A DNA stretch of 64,000 nt from Leptodactylus fallax (GCA_947044405.1 CAMRHE010000207.1:1498001-1562000); one strand, 5' to 3'. Positions 10,620-22,380 are shown, numbered from the stretch's first letter. Notes: generated by a model from the sequence alone, not told the origin. Numbers and translations: made by a program.

Positions 10620-11545
10620 TCTCAAATAAAACATTTTTCCGGAGGTACTTGGGTGCCGCCATTTTGGGTAGGATTGCCAGCCCCCGAAATGAGATCGGGG
10701 GCTGGCAATCCATTGCCATGACAGCCGGGAGCCTAATGAAGGCTCCCAGACTTATCTGGCATTCATTTGCATGACAGGCTTCTTAATGCAGCCTGTCATA
10801 CAAACAACAGTATTTTGCAATGCATTAGCATTGTAATGCATTGCATCAGTGATCAGAACCCCTGGGGTTCAAGACCCATAGGGGATCTAAAAGTTACATC
10901 ATTAAAAAAAATACACATTACACATATACATTAGGTGTCCCCGTGTCTGAAAACACCTGGTGTACAAACTTATAAAAATATTTGTACTGAACCACTGTTT
11001 TTTTCACAGTTTCATTTTTGATAAAAATTTGGCTAAAAAGTGATCAAAGCAATAAACATTCCCCAAAATGATATAACTAAAAAGTACATCTGGCCCCACA
11101 TAAAAAGATGCCCTATGCATGCATACATGGAAATATAAAAAGTTACAGGTGTCAGAATATGGCAACTTTAAGACAAATTTTTTTTTTCAAAAGTTTTGGA
11201 TTTTTGTTAAATGGTTAAAATGGAAATAAAACTATATAAATTTGGCATCCCCGGAATTGTAATGAAACATAGAATACAGGTGACATGTCAATTTGGCTGC
11301 ATAGTGAACGCCGTAAAAACGAAGCCCATAAGAAAGTCGCACAAATGCACTTTTTCTCCAATTTCACCTCATTCTGAATTTTTTTCCAGCCTCCCAGCAC
11401 ATTGTACATAATAATAAACGGTATCATAATGAAGAACAATTTGTCCCGCAAACATTAAGCCCTCAAATTGCTTTGTGAAGGGAAAAAAAAAAAAAGGTTT
11501 GGAAGGCTGGGAGTCAAAACGAAAAATGTCTCAGACAGGAAAGGT
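10620..11545 (+). repeat. Uncharacterised ~0.9-kb dispersed repeat, copy A
   Basis: The most complete copy of a family with five copies in the window. Order of parts: a GC-rich inverted repeat (GCCAGCCCCCGA / TCGGGGGCTGGC at about 10677-10708), a stretch with TGCATTAGCATTG, then a long AT-rich part with conserved blocks ATTCCCCAAAATG, TGGCCCC..AAAAAGA and GTACATAATA..ACGG. A reverse-strand copy spans 42030-44790, and partial copies lie at 11565, 14805 and 19960. No open frame of note; class not assigned. Confidence 0.65.
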
Positions 11546-11564
11546 TTGAAAAAATAAAATAAAA

Positions 11565-11830
11565 AAAAGGGTTAAAAATATAGTGAAACACATACACATA
11601 AGGTATCCCTGTGTCCTAAAATGCTTGGTCCACAAACTTATAACAATATATTTTTCTGTTCTATGAACACCGTAAAAAAAAAAAAAAAAAAAAAAAGCCG
11701 AACCGACATTTTTTCACCTCTAATAAAAATTTGAATAAAAAGTAATCAAAGCCATAGACATTCCCCAAAATGGTATAACTAAGAAGTACATCTTGCCCCC
11801 AAAAAAGACACCTTATACACAAGGAGCCAT
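11565..11830 (+). repeat. Dispersed repeat, copy B (partial)
   Basis: Repeats the middle of copy A (CACATAAGGTATCCC, ATTCCCCAAAATGG, AAAAGACACC) directly after it. It ends about 40 bases before the duplicated RING-H2 segment begins. Confidence 0.65.
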
Positions 11831-11867
11831 TCACCAGTCCTTGGCTCCATGAGGTGTCACTTCTTGC

Positions 11868-12170
11868 TACAGAGGCAGTGTACTTGCAACAGATTTGGCC
11901 CCCTCACTGAGCAGCCAAAACACTGAGGAACCAGCCACCTGCTCTACCTACCTAACGGAGTATGCACCAGGAGGCAGATATTACACCTAGATTGCTCCCA
12001 TGATTTCCACCATCAGTGCCTCACCAGGTGGATGCACAAAACAAACACCTGTCTGCGGTGTCATACAGCTCCTAGTCCCAGCCTGAATTGACAGTGTAGG
12101 GGGTCATCTCTGTTACCACCAGCTCTGACCATTGAGCCCCCAAACTGTTGTACTCAGATAATGAGTGAAG
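11868..12170 (+). pseudogene. Decayed RING-H2 copy
   Basis: Matches the RING half of the gene at 1575-2138. The second zinc ligand is lost (CPIC reads CSTY), a single-base deletion near 11970 shifts the frame, and an in-frame TAG follows close by. The later zinc-ligand pair is still recognisable (CLRC) in the original frame. The 5' half of the gene is not present here. Confidence 0.85.
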
Positions 12171-12715
12171 AAGACTCTTTCTTCTGTGACATCACCAGCA
12201 GGTAGATCGTGGTACTTACAGTATATATCAGTAAGGCGCTAAACGGCTTTATTATATGAGCCCATGCTGCACCTGAGAACACCCATCAACCAAAAGAATC
12301 CCTGGGACTGTTGGCTACCAAAACAAGTTGCTCCTCTATCACCAGCACCCTTCCGGATGTCACCCACCACCAATCCTCCATCACACATGAAGATGAAGCT
12401 CCTCCAACATCTCCACCTCACCTAATGAAGTATACAGCTCACCAGGAACAATGTGATGCAGGGACAGGTCCAGATCAATCCTCAGAAAATCTTCTGGATG
12501 CCACATACAGAAATCTACTAGTGAACATTTAATCTCATATAATAGGTTTATATTTTTCTTCTGATATTTGCAAAGCTCTATAGAATAAAATCCTATTATC
12601 CATCCATGATTATGTATTCACCATTATTTCTCTCCATATTTATGAATATTTGTAAGTCTTACAAGTCCTCTGTTAACCAGACATCTATTAGATCCCAGAC
12701 TGTCCTTGAACACCT

Positions 12716-13305
12716 TTAAAGAGGACCTTTCATGTCCTCAGGCACATGCTGTTTTACATACCGCTAGAAAGCAGACAGTGCGCTGAATTCAGCGTACTGT
12801 TGGCTTTCTCGTTATGTGCCCCGGGGCTGTAGCTATTGGTGGTCTTAGTTTCACCATCCACCATCAGAAGGGCATTCCTGACAGTCTAACTGGGCTGTGA
12901 GGAACGCCCTCCCTGACTGTACTCGTCCATAGACTTTTACTGGGGGGGCGTTCCTTACAGCTCAGTGTCATCAGAGGGCAGTAAGGAACGCCCCCTCTGA
13001 CAGTACAGAGCTATGGACGAGTACAGTCAGGGAGGGGCATTCCTTACAGCCCAGTGATGACGCTGAGCTGTAAGGAACGCACCACCAGTACAAGTCTATG
13101 GAAGAGTAGAGTCGGGGGGGGTGTTCCTCACAGCCCAACTAGACTGTCAGGAACACCCTTCTGACGGTGGACGGTGAAACTAAGACCACCGATAGCTCCA
13201 GCCCCATGGCTTATAACGGGAAAGCCGACAGTATGCTGAATTCTGTCGCCTTTCTAGCGGTATATAAAACCGCATGTGCCTGAGGACATGAAAGGTCTTC
13301 TTTAA
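12716..13305. mobile_element. TTAA-flanked foldback MITE ('AGAGGACCTTTCATG' family)
   Basis: Bounded by TTAA at 12716-12719 and 13302-13305. Long inverted arms share CATGTCCTCAGGCACATG and a GACAGT..GCTGAATTC block, with repeated GGAACGCCC motifs in the middle. The duplicated copy has a single TTAA (2803-2806) at the matching place, that is, an empty site. A sister element is at 23658-24163. Confidence 0.85.
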
Positions 13306-14064
13306 GTCACCAGATCAGAAACCACTGTTACAGAGCAGCCCCGATCTCTGTCTCAGTGTCCTAGCTCACAGAGGGGGTCACAAGCAGGGGACCAGTCTCT
13401 AGGATATAGACCCCAGACCTTTTGTTGACTGCGAGCTACATTCTATTACAACAAGAAGTAAAGTTGAATAAATAAATGATGAAATTGCAAACATTAGAAA
13501 ATATTACTATAATTATACTAATGGTATTATATTATACCTTCTGCATTGGCACTACTAAGAGGATCAGATACACATTTAATATTTATGTCATATTGTAACT
13601 AGTGCTTAGCGCCAGAAATGAGGGTCTTACATGATGGGCCTCACAGATGTGGCTAGAAAGCCACATTTGAATCAGAAGCTACTGGTTGTAGACCACTCCT
13701 CTAGGACATCGGTACAGTATATCATAGTAGAGCATATAGGCAGACGTTGCCATAATAAGACAACTCCTTTAAGGGTATGTTCACACAGAGGAATTTGGAG
13801 CAGATTCTGAGATAGAGTTTGCCTCAAAATCAGCTCCAAATTCAACCTGAAACCAGCCTTCAGTTATTTCAATAGGAGGCAGATACAGAATTTTTTTCCT
13901 CTTTTTTTCCCTCTGAATGGGAGGCACAAAAATTTACTTGGTAGTCTGTATATTGAGGTCTGGTCTAAGATATGTATTTATCTGTGGATCTATATTTATT
14001 TACATCTGTTCTGGCATATGCATTCAATAAGAGAGTCTAGGGTCTGTATTTATTCAGTCAGTCA

Positions 14065-14275
14065 CAGTACCCCTATAACAGTGACACCCCCAATCTCTGT
14101 ATAGTTATGACAGACACAGTACCCCTATAACAGTGACACCCCCGGTCTCTTTATAGTTATGACAAACACTGTACCCTATAACAGTGAAACCCCAAGTCTC
14201 TGTATAGTAAGGACACAGTACCCCTAGAACAGTGACACCTCCAGTCTATGTATAGTTATGATAGACAAAGTACCG
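14065..14275. repeat. 52-bp minisatellite
   Basis: Four tandem units beginning CAGTACCCCTATAACAGTGA; the first two start 52 bases apart at 14065 and 14117, and later units have small deletions. Confidence 0.85.
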
Positions 14276-14804
14276 CTATAATTATAACCACTGTGCCCAG
14301 TACAAGAACTTCGTCCCTGCAGGAGGAGCACATAAGTCATGTCTCTACCCAAAACAATGGAGACAGATACTGCCAGTGATGAGTACACATAGGTCTGGAA
14401 AGGAGATCTGGTCATCACAAGAGACAGCACTCTCCAATAGGTTGAAGTGGGTGCACAAATCCACAGGGGGCTGACCAAACCCCTCCACAAAATTTCACGT
14501 GTATAAAAAGAGATGAACAGCACTCCAGTAGTTTTTGAGCTTCCTTATTTAATGAATAGGTTCAACAATCCATGTACAACACAGTTGATAGTCGCACAGT
14601 ATTAATATTGTGAAAATATAGTTGGTGTAAGCAACATTGCCCTTTATCAGGCAAAATGTAGGTAGCAGCGATGTTTATGCTGAATGGAGAGAAGAATGGG
14701 CCCAGATAGGTGCTCCTGTTAGGAGACCCTATGTAGAAGTGGTACGGAGCTTGTGCCTCCTCTTCTCTGTTAGGTATCCCCTCGCTCCAAAATGCCCGAA
14801 CTAT

Positions 14805-15440
14805 TAAAATATTTATGCCATACGGTGAACGGCATAGCGGTGAAAAAAAATCAATAGCCAAATAGCGTTTTTTTTCAACACTTTGCATCCTATAAAAAAA
14901 AATTGAATAAAAAGTGATCAAACAATCAGATCTTTCCCCAAATGGTATCAGTAAAAACATCATCTAGTACCGCATAAAAAGACACCATACCCAGCTCCAT
15001 ACATGTAAATATGAAAAAGTAACATGTGACAATACAAAATTTTTTTTTTCTATTTTGCAAAGTTTTTCATTTTTTAAAAGGTATCAAAACATTACAAATA
15101 CTATATAAATTTTGGTATCACCATGATCATACTGACCCACAGAATACGGGTAACTTGTCATTTTTACCACACAGTGAACGCCATAAAAATTAAACCTATA
15201 TGAAATTGGCGCAAATGCATTTTTTCTCCAATTGCACCTCATTCAGAATTTTTTTCCAGCTTCCCAGTACATTGCACAGCATATTGAATGATACCATTAC
15301 AAAGTGCAATTTGTTTTGCAAACAATAAGCCATGATGTGACTCTGAACTAAAAAATGAAAAAAGATATGGCTCTTGGAATGTGGGGTGGGAAAAACAAAA
15401 ATGCAAAAGCGAAAATTGGCCCGGTCCTTAAGGGGTTAAT
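14805..15440 (+). repeat. Dispersed repeat, copy C
   Basis: Same order of AT-rich blocks as copy A, including ACCACACAGTGAACGCC, TTCCCAGTACATTGCAC and a final CCGGTCCTTAAGGGGTTAA (about 15420-15438), which is probably the true 3' end of the family. Confidence 0.65.
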
Positions 15441-16084
15441 CTTGTCCAGAGAAGGTCTCTCCATTTGCCTGAGGGAAAACACAGAGGAGTCTGAAAACCC
15501 CTAATAGGATCTATGGGCTGGAGCACCATAAAGACAGTACCAACTATCTGGAGAGCGCTGGATCACAATGCCTTACCGCAAGTAGGACAAAATGACCTGA
15601 AGACCCCTTAACTCCTGCAAGACATTGAGCTGGTAAGTCTGTTTAAGTTTACTCTGACATATGTAGGCCCAGGGCCGGAGGAATTATATATTGGGAGGAC
15701 ACACATTGGAATATGCCACATTAATTGGGTCCTATGCATTCATTCACATATCTTCTGGCTATAAAATAGGTGTTTGCACTTATAAGGCCCTCTTCACTGC
15801 ACCTCACAGGATAGCTGACAGGTCCTATCAGCTGTCGACATGTTGTGAAATTAAAAGAGTGAAAATAGGTTAAAAAATGAACTAGAACACACCCATATAC
15901 TGTATAATTATATAATTATTTTTACCACTCCCCATATGTAGGTGGAGAGCTGATTCTAAGACATGTGTATTTCTCTTCTTCTGTTCTTGAGGAACAAACG
16001 TTTTGTCACTGATTTGCCACGAACCTACCAAGCTTCCACCACTTAACATCCATGTGGAATTCAGCAGCAAATATCCAGAGATTC

Positions 16085-16260
16085 ATTCTGTTCGCCATAT
16101 TTGGTTTCAGGAAGGAATTTTTTTCCCCCTAAACTGAGGACAAACCAATATCTAGTCCTCAGGGGGTTTTTTTTCGCCTTCCTCTGGATCAACATAGCAA
16201 GTTATTATTAGGTTGAAAACGTAGGACTTATTCAACCATTCTTGCTATGTAACCATCTGG
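16085..16260 (+). repeat. Interspersed repeat ('CTGGATCAACA' type)
   Basis: Contains GGAATTTTTTTCCCC, CCTCAGGGGGTTTTTTTTCGCC and CCTCTGGATCAACA followed by GGTTGAA and TATGTAACCATC. I associate this motif order with a common amphibian interspersed repeat; the family name is not certain. Confidence 0.5.
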
Positions 16261-16359
16261 ACAAACCATCTATAATGTGGTGGCAAAACCAAACAATACT
16301 GGATGTAGACTGACAGATGGAAGTGGCTACTCCTTAATTTACAGTATGTGGAGTGACAA

Positions 16360-16905
16360 AAGGTAGCGTCATGCACCTCCTCCCAACAGCCATGGACCGA
16401 CAGAACGTTGCGTCTTGCGCCTTCTCCCACTGGCAATGGACCACTAGATGGTAGCGTCTTGCACCTTCTCCCACTTGCCATGGACCACCAGAAGGTAGCG
16501 TCTTGTTCCTTCTCCCACCGCCCATGGACCACCAGAAGGTAGTGTCTTGCTCCTTCTCCCACCGCCCATGGACCACCAGAAGGTTGCGCCTTCTCCCACC
16601 GGCCATGGACCACCCGAAGGTTGTGTCTTGCGCCTTCTCCCACCGGCCATGGACCACCAGAAGGTTGCGTCTTGCGCCTTCTCCCACCGGCCATGGACCA
16701 CCAGAAGGTTGCGTCTTGCGCCTTCTCCCACCGGCCATGGACCACCAGAAGGTTACGTCTTGTGCCTTCTTCCACTTGCCATGGACCACCAGAAGGTAGC
16801 GTCTTGCTCCTTCTCCCAGTGTCCATGAACCATCAGAAGGTAGCGTCTTGTGCCTTCTCCCACCAGCCATGGAGCATCAGAAGGTAGCATCTTGAGCCTT
16901 CTCCT
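16360..16905. repeat. 44-bp minisatellite
   Basis: About twelve units of roughly 44 bases centred on CACCGGCCATGGACCACCAG. Because 44 is not a multiple of three, the array is open in several frames on both strands, and those frames are artefacts. Units in the middle (about 16560-16750) are nearly identical, which suggests recent expansion. Confidence 0.9.
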
Positions 16906-16999
16906 AAATTAAAAATATAAACATTTGTAGAAGTTTTTGCTGAATTCATTACATATACAGAACTTATTAATTATCACAATAAACAAATATAACTGGTGA

Positions 17000-19031
17000 T
17001 GGAGCACTACTGTATATATCTGATAAAGAAGGTCATATAAAATAGTAAAGGGGCTGTAAAGGGACTTACCAATTATCCATATTAATAAACTAAGTTTACT
17101 AGGCAAAGAAACCCAGTGACCCGATTGACAGGTGGAGTCCACTTTGCTATCAAAGGGTCAAACAAGAGGATCAGAGGAACCTCTGATTCTAGCTGTAGTG
17201 GAGGCTGTTGTAAGATCCAGAGCAGTTACTTACAGTTCATTCTTTTAGCAGGAGTAATCACTGTCCTCTTCTACACTGATGGCAAAAGACATCACTTTAG
17301 ACTAAGGTGGTCCAAAAACCCCAACCCCATTTTTAAAACGTTAAGTTTTGATGCAGTGGCAAAAAAAACAACAAAAAAACAAAAAAACAAACAAACAAAA
17401 AAAAAAAAAAAACACAATTCTTTCTTCCCCCAGGTCCTCTATTTCTTCCTCAGCACCTCTGTGCTTCTGTTTACAGGCCCCCTAGCTGACATCAGCAGTG
17501 ATGCCTGTGTGTGTCAGGTGATCGCTGCAGCCACAGTCCTCAGAAGCGCACTCTGAACAAACTGTATGTGGCTGACTGACCTCAGTAGTGATGCGCCATT
17601 TGTGAGGAAGTCACCACTGAGTTCGGCTATTGGCTGCATCGGTCACCTGACATATCTGGAGGGCCTGGTAAACAGAAGCCTGGAGATGCCAACACTGAAA
17701 ACAGAAGACTTGGGAGAGAGGAGTAAGTTTTTATTTTATTGCCTCTGTCCAAAGCACAATTTAATCACTTAGGAAGAGTCGGACAAGCAGCACTTTTCTC
17801 TCCGCATGTTTCGTGCGGAAATTGAGTGGACTATAATGGGGTCCGTGTTGTTTCCAAGGTAACCACTTTTTTATGCGTATAGGTTTACGTTCGTGGGGTC
17901 CCCAAGCAGACTAGCCAAACGGAAACCCAAACGCAGATGTGAACTGGGCCTAACTTATATTGAATCCTTTGTCACCATAAATAGCATATTGTGAATTACA
18001 ATATATGATGGAAGAGGTAGCACCATATACCTGGTATATACTATACAGTAGTTGGCAGCCATACCCTCTGATATGTAACTCAGTAATTACAAATCACACT
18101 TACAACTCACACTTTACCATGTCAACCATGGTACACATCGCACCAAACATATTACGACATCCCATATGCTTTATTCTGCAACTTAGCATATGTAAGTCCC
18201 ACTGAACCTTATGGGCTAATTCAGATGATAGTATTGCGGCTGCATTCCAGTATTGTTATAATGGCTGCAACTCATTGTTCATTTGTAGGTCTAGTGACCC
18301 AAAAGTAATGGGAATTTGCAAGTTATTTATTGGTGGGCTGGGGAGATGTAAAATGAAATAGTCATACTCACCTACTACAGGCATCACCCATAGCTTCCAC
18401 TGTCAGTCCCGGCCAGATTGAAAGTGATGAGGTTTCCAGGACCATTGAGGACAAGCACTGGGCTAAGCAGTCACATTTGCAGTACCTGTTATGCCTATGC
18501 AAAGAAAAGAGCAGAGCAGTGAGTTCTGCACTATGCAAGTGCTTCTTACAACATGGCTGAAAAAGCACAAAAACATTTGCAAGTCACGGGCTCTTAACTT
18601 GAGAAAGTTGTCAGTTACAGCAGCACTTCACAAAAGTTCACAGCAGCTAACTTTGGAGTTGCAAACCTGCAGAGAAACTTAGCAGTGTTCCTTTTCATGC
18701 AGGGATGTTCTCAGCTAACTCAGACCATGCTACTCTACACTACTCGTGTCATTCACTCTGTTGGCTTTTAGGAAAAGCCCAGATTACACAAAGGTCACTC
18801 TGCACTCATCCAGACTGGACTCCCAAAATGACTAGAAGTCTCCTATGGTACAGATATTTTAACACACCGTGATGTAAAACAGCGTAGGCTGTATCTCAGG
18901 AAGAGCGAAAAGTCATCATCCACTGCACAGCCAATAGGCATAATAGAGTTTCATTTGTTAGGGCACCACTTCTTGTCCAGAAAATACCAAAACAAATAGT
19001 GGCCTATTCTGGGACTTTGTCAGTCTTACAC
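17000..19031. other. Intergenic, no gene recognised
   Basis: Contains an A-rich tract (about 17360-17413), part of a 'CTCTCCGC' dispersed MITE near 17790-17955, and otherwise unassigned DNA. No exon with convincing splice sites or family resemblance was found. Confidence 0.5.
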
Positions 19032-19442
19032 TTAAAGAGAACATTTCACCACCTCCAAAAAGTCCAGCTTTTTACATCAATTAATAGGCACTGCTCTACT
19101 GATTCTGGCACAGTTGGAATTTTTTCTCTAGCCCTCATCATGCCTGAGTTATCAGTGCTGTTAGTTTTGGTGCATGATATGATATTTAGGCTCTGTACTG
19201 TCAGGAGGGCGGTGTCAGGCAGGAGCTGATTGGAGCTCTGAATCACACCCCCTGTCTGTCACTACCATTTTGACATTACATAGCTTATATAGCACATCAG
19301 GCACCAAAACTGACTGTGCTTATTGTTCAGGAACGGTGGGGGCGAGAGAAAACATTCCAACTGCACTGGAATCAGTGGAGCAGTAACTATTAACAGATGC
19401 TGAGAACTTGAATTGGTTGAGGTGGTGAAAGGTCCTCTTTAA
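19032..19442. mobile_element. TTAA-flanked foldback MITE
   Basis: Starts TTAAAGAGAACATTTCACCACC and ends with its inverse (GGTGGTGAAAGGTCCTCTTTAA). The interior CTGTTAGTTTTGGTGC block is shared with the element at 44795-45213, a second copy of the family. Confidence 0.85.
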
Positions 19443-19943
19443 AGGGAGTCTGTCACTTGGAAAATCAGTATCAAACTAATGACAGTACCTTGTAGGGTGG
19501 CTTCTACACTTTCCCAAGATACCTTTTTTATTCTGCATTGCAGCTCCATTGTCATGAAAATCAGCATATTTCTTTTTATGCAAATTAGCTGAAAATGGCT
19601 TTAGGGGCATTTCTTCTCATGCTGAGGCTTTGCTATTTTCTCTAGATAACTATCCCAAAAAAGCGTGCAGACATAGTGCGACAAAGTGGGAGATGTCACA
19701 CAAGCAGTTAGGGGACAAGCTGGGGGAAATTACGAGCTATAATCTAGAGTGGAGAGTGAAGCCCTGGCAGGAAAAGAAACTCCCCTAAAACCCTTTTAAG
19801 CTAATTTTCATAAGAATAAAACACAGATTTTTATGAAAATGGAGCTGCAATGCATAATAAGAAAGGAATCTTTGGGAGGTGCAGACACTGCCCTACAAAG
19901 TACTGTTATTAGTTTAAATTTCCTGCTGACAAACTCCCTTTAA
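19439..19943. mobile_element. TTAA-flanked foldback MITE abutting its neighbour
   Basis: Starts at the same TTAA (19439-19442) that ends the preceding element. Terminus TTAAAGGGAGTCTGTCA; the right end is the inverse (TGACAAACTCCCTTTAA). Inner arms share GAAAATCAGCATA/TTTTCATAAGAAT-like blocks. The ends relate it to the MITE at 3170-3675. Confidence 0.85.
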
Positions 19944-19959
19944 GGCTTCTATTGGGGAA

Positions 19960-20203
19960 GTATACAAACATATACACACACATACATACGAAAGTAAAAA
20001 ATTGTGCCAAACCATTGTTTTTTCGCTGTTTCGCCTCTGATAAAAATTTGAATAAAAGCAATACACATTCCCCAAAATGCTATAACTAAAAAGTATATCT
20101 GGCCCCGCAAAAAAAACAAAGAACACCCTATGCATAAATGAATATGATGACTAAGAAAAAATTTTTCAAAATTTTTTTTTGCAAACTTTTGTATTTTTGT
20201 TAT
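19960..20203 (+). repeat. Dispersed repeat, copy D (truncated)
   Basis: Carries ATTCCCCAAAATGCTATAAC and TCTGGCCCCGCAAAAAA as in copies A-C. It stops abruptly at TTTTTGTTAT, where the RAE1 5' fragment begins. Confidence 0.65.
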
Positions 20204-20317
20204 GTGACTTGTCGCTTAGGAGGCGTGAAGCGCGAGAGGTGCTGCTGGCCGAGTCTGACAAGCAGCTATACAAGAGAGGACCAAAATGAGCCTGTTCAGT
20301 TCTACTGGGGGTATCAG
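20204..20317 (+). pseudogene. RAE1: RAE1 5' fragment (UTR plus first codons)
   Basis: About 110 bases match the 5' end of the larger RAE1 copy at 21609: ACTTGTCGCTTAGGAGGCG through the start region encoding MSLFSSTGG, then unrelated sequence and a stop. It sits inside a dispersed repeat rather than behind a promoter, so it is an inserted fragment and not an exon of a resident RAE1 gene. Its left break coincides to the base with that of the other copy. Confidence 0.7.
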
Positions 20318-20329
20318 CTGATATAGTAC

Positions 20330-21605
20330 CAGAAGGAGACGCCTCCAATAATGAAGATTGAGACACCCTATGCACCTCTTGGATGAAGACTCCTTAGGAT
20401 CCGCTGACAGTATCTGCATTCTGGACTGTTGGACCTTCTGATGCATGGGAGGGATTGTTTTCAGGTAGGCAGAGAGATCTCTTGCGTTCTGTTTGATGAT
20501 GGGAGTCTGATCAAGACAATCCCGGGAAGATTTTTCCCTTAAAGTGTAGACTTTTCTCTGCTCTTGTCTAGTGTGCACTTGTCACACTCCTGCTGATCAT
20601 CACAGGGGCAGATCTGACTTATGGTATTGCCTGTTGTGTCTGTATTTTATTGAGCCCAGAAATGGAAGACATAGGCCACATCTCTATTTCTGGGTTACAG
20701 AGGATCACCTTATGCTAGGAGATAACAGAATATTTTTTTTTTTGTGTTTGGGACTGTCGGAGTTTCTGAACCATGATGTGCATTGCTATAATTTACCCAG
20801 ATGATAGCAATAATTGCTGTGAGAAATGCATCAATTCTAGAGATGGAGTGGTCCAGCTGTAAGGGGGTTTTTTGAAGGAGGTTAGGTATTTTAAAACCAT
20901 GTAAAGACCAACAGTACAGTCCACAATACCGTAGCAGGATTGTCATTTTTCCTATATGCCTTGTAAAATTTATGTCAATCTATATGCCTGCATAAGAGAT
21001 CGCTAAGCATTCGTCGAATGTGCCACATTAAACTAGTATCGACCTGCTGATCTGTATCCATTAATAGCAGACTGGTAAAGTAATATGTTGTGTGTATTGG
21101 ATACTGTGGAGATTAACCGTTTTTTTGGGACTCCATTGCAACATAGACATGAAAGTATAATAAACACTATAACAGAATTCTGTTACTTTTCTTAACACAT
21201 CCTTCCAGTTGCTGTACTGTATGTAATTTTACTTCACTTGTTGCCATCTTGTATAAACCACAGGTATCCTATATATGCGAGAGAGAAAATTTTGCTGGAC
21301 ATGTTATCCTTCCAACTCATTCTATACCAGAGTTGATGGTGAGCAAATCCAGGCACTAACATCCTCTATTCTCTACCATTATCTTCTGCAGGTCCTCATT
21401 ATGACAGGCATGGCGGTTGAATGGATTGGATTGGATTATCTGGCCTGAATTTGCACAATAATAATAATAATAATAATAGTCCTTTAATAGTCCCACAATG
21501 GGGAAATTCAATAATTTCCCAATAATGCCAATCTAACTTATTATACTGATTTCCAAGTAATGATACCCAAGGCAAAGCCAGTTGGCTTGTTCTGTTTATC
21601 TTTAA
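20330..21605. other. Spacer between RAE1 fragments
   Basis: No coding region recognised. Contains an (ATA)n tract at about 21460-21480. Confidence 0.4.
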
Positions 21606-21608
21606 ATA

Positions 21609-22380
21609 AGTCACTTGTCGCTTAGGAGGCGTGAAGCGCGGGAGGTGCTACCGGCCAAGTCTGACAAGCAGCTACTCGAGAGAGGACCAAAATGAGCCTG
21701 TTCAGATCCACTGGTGGTTTTGGCACTGGAAGGACAGGAATGTTTGGAAGCACAGCCATCGATAACCACAACCCAATGAAGGACATTGAGGTCATTCCCC
21801 CCCCCCCCGATGACTACATTGCCTGCCTCTCATTCAGCCCCCCAACATTACAAGGAAACTTTCTCATTGTGGGCTCCTGGGGCAATGATGTTTGTTGCTG
21901 GGAAGTGCAAGACAATGGTCAGGCCATCCCTAAGGCCCAGCAGATGCACACAGGACCGGTCCTAGATGTGTGCTGGAGTGATGATGGCAGTAAAGTGTTT
22001 ACAGCGTCTTGTGATAAAACTGCCAAAATGTGGGATCTAAACAGTAACCAGTCCCTGCAGATTTCCCTGCAGATTACTCAGCACGATGCTCTAATCAAGA
22101 CAGTTCACTGGATAAAGGCTCCGAACTACAGCTGCGTCATGACTGGAAGTTGGGACAAAACCCTCAAGTTTTGGGACACACGGTCCCCCAACCCTCTGAT
22201 GACACTCCAACTATCTGAGCAATGTTACTGTGCAGATGTGGTCTATTCTATGGCTGTTGTAGCCACTGCAGAAAGAGGATTAATAGTTTAGCAACTAGAG
22301 AACCAGTCTTCTGAATTCCGGAGAATTGATTCCCCCTTAAAACACCAGCACCGACGTGTAGCCATATTTAATTATTTCCA
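21609..22380 (+). pseudogene. RAE1: Truncated intronless RAE1 retrocopy
   Basis: About 85 bases of 5' UTR are followed by an open frame (21692-22291, 199 codons) closely matching the start of RAE1, the WD40 mRNA-export and spindle-checkpoint factor: MSLF at the N-terminus, [53 protein letters not shown] and [16 protein letters not shown]1 is normally about 368 residues. Here a TAG replaces the Tyr codon after ERGLIV, RAE1-like codons continue in frame (QLENQ, then [10 protein letters not shown]) to about 22365, and similarity then stops at AAGTAAGT. A 12-base duplication in the SLQISLQI segment adds four residues. No introns and no poly(A) tail are visible. It is a dead partial retrocopy; the WD40 propeller would be incomplete. 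Confidence 0.85.

Larger units (their letters stand above)
11868..13890 (+). repeat. Segmental duplication, copy 2
   Basis: Direct repeat of about 1834-3800, starting inside the RING-H2 coding region and running past its polyadenylation signal (12584-12589). It carries its own MITE (12716-13305) and lacks the one at 3170-3675. Confidence 0.8.

Noticed and set aside
16245..16887. Overlapping open frames of 88-193 codons on both strands
   Set aside because: By-products of the 44-base minisatellite; several frames are open at once and none has a family match.
16360..16905. CRISPR-like direct repeats
   Set aside because: Units are contiguous without unique spacers, and the genome is eukaryotic; these are minisatellites.
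20280..20325. Resident RAE1 exon 1 with a GGGTATC donor
   Set aside because: The fragment is embedded in a dispersed AT-rich repeat with no promoter features, and the donor match is weak.
21692..22291. Functional short RAE1 paralogue
   Set aside because: Intronless, stops about 170 codons early at a mutated Tyr codon with RAE1-like codons continuing beyond, and lacks part of the WD40 propeller; a retrocopy is the simpler reading.
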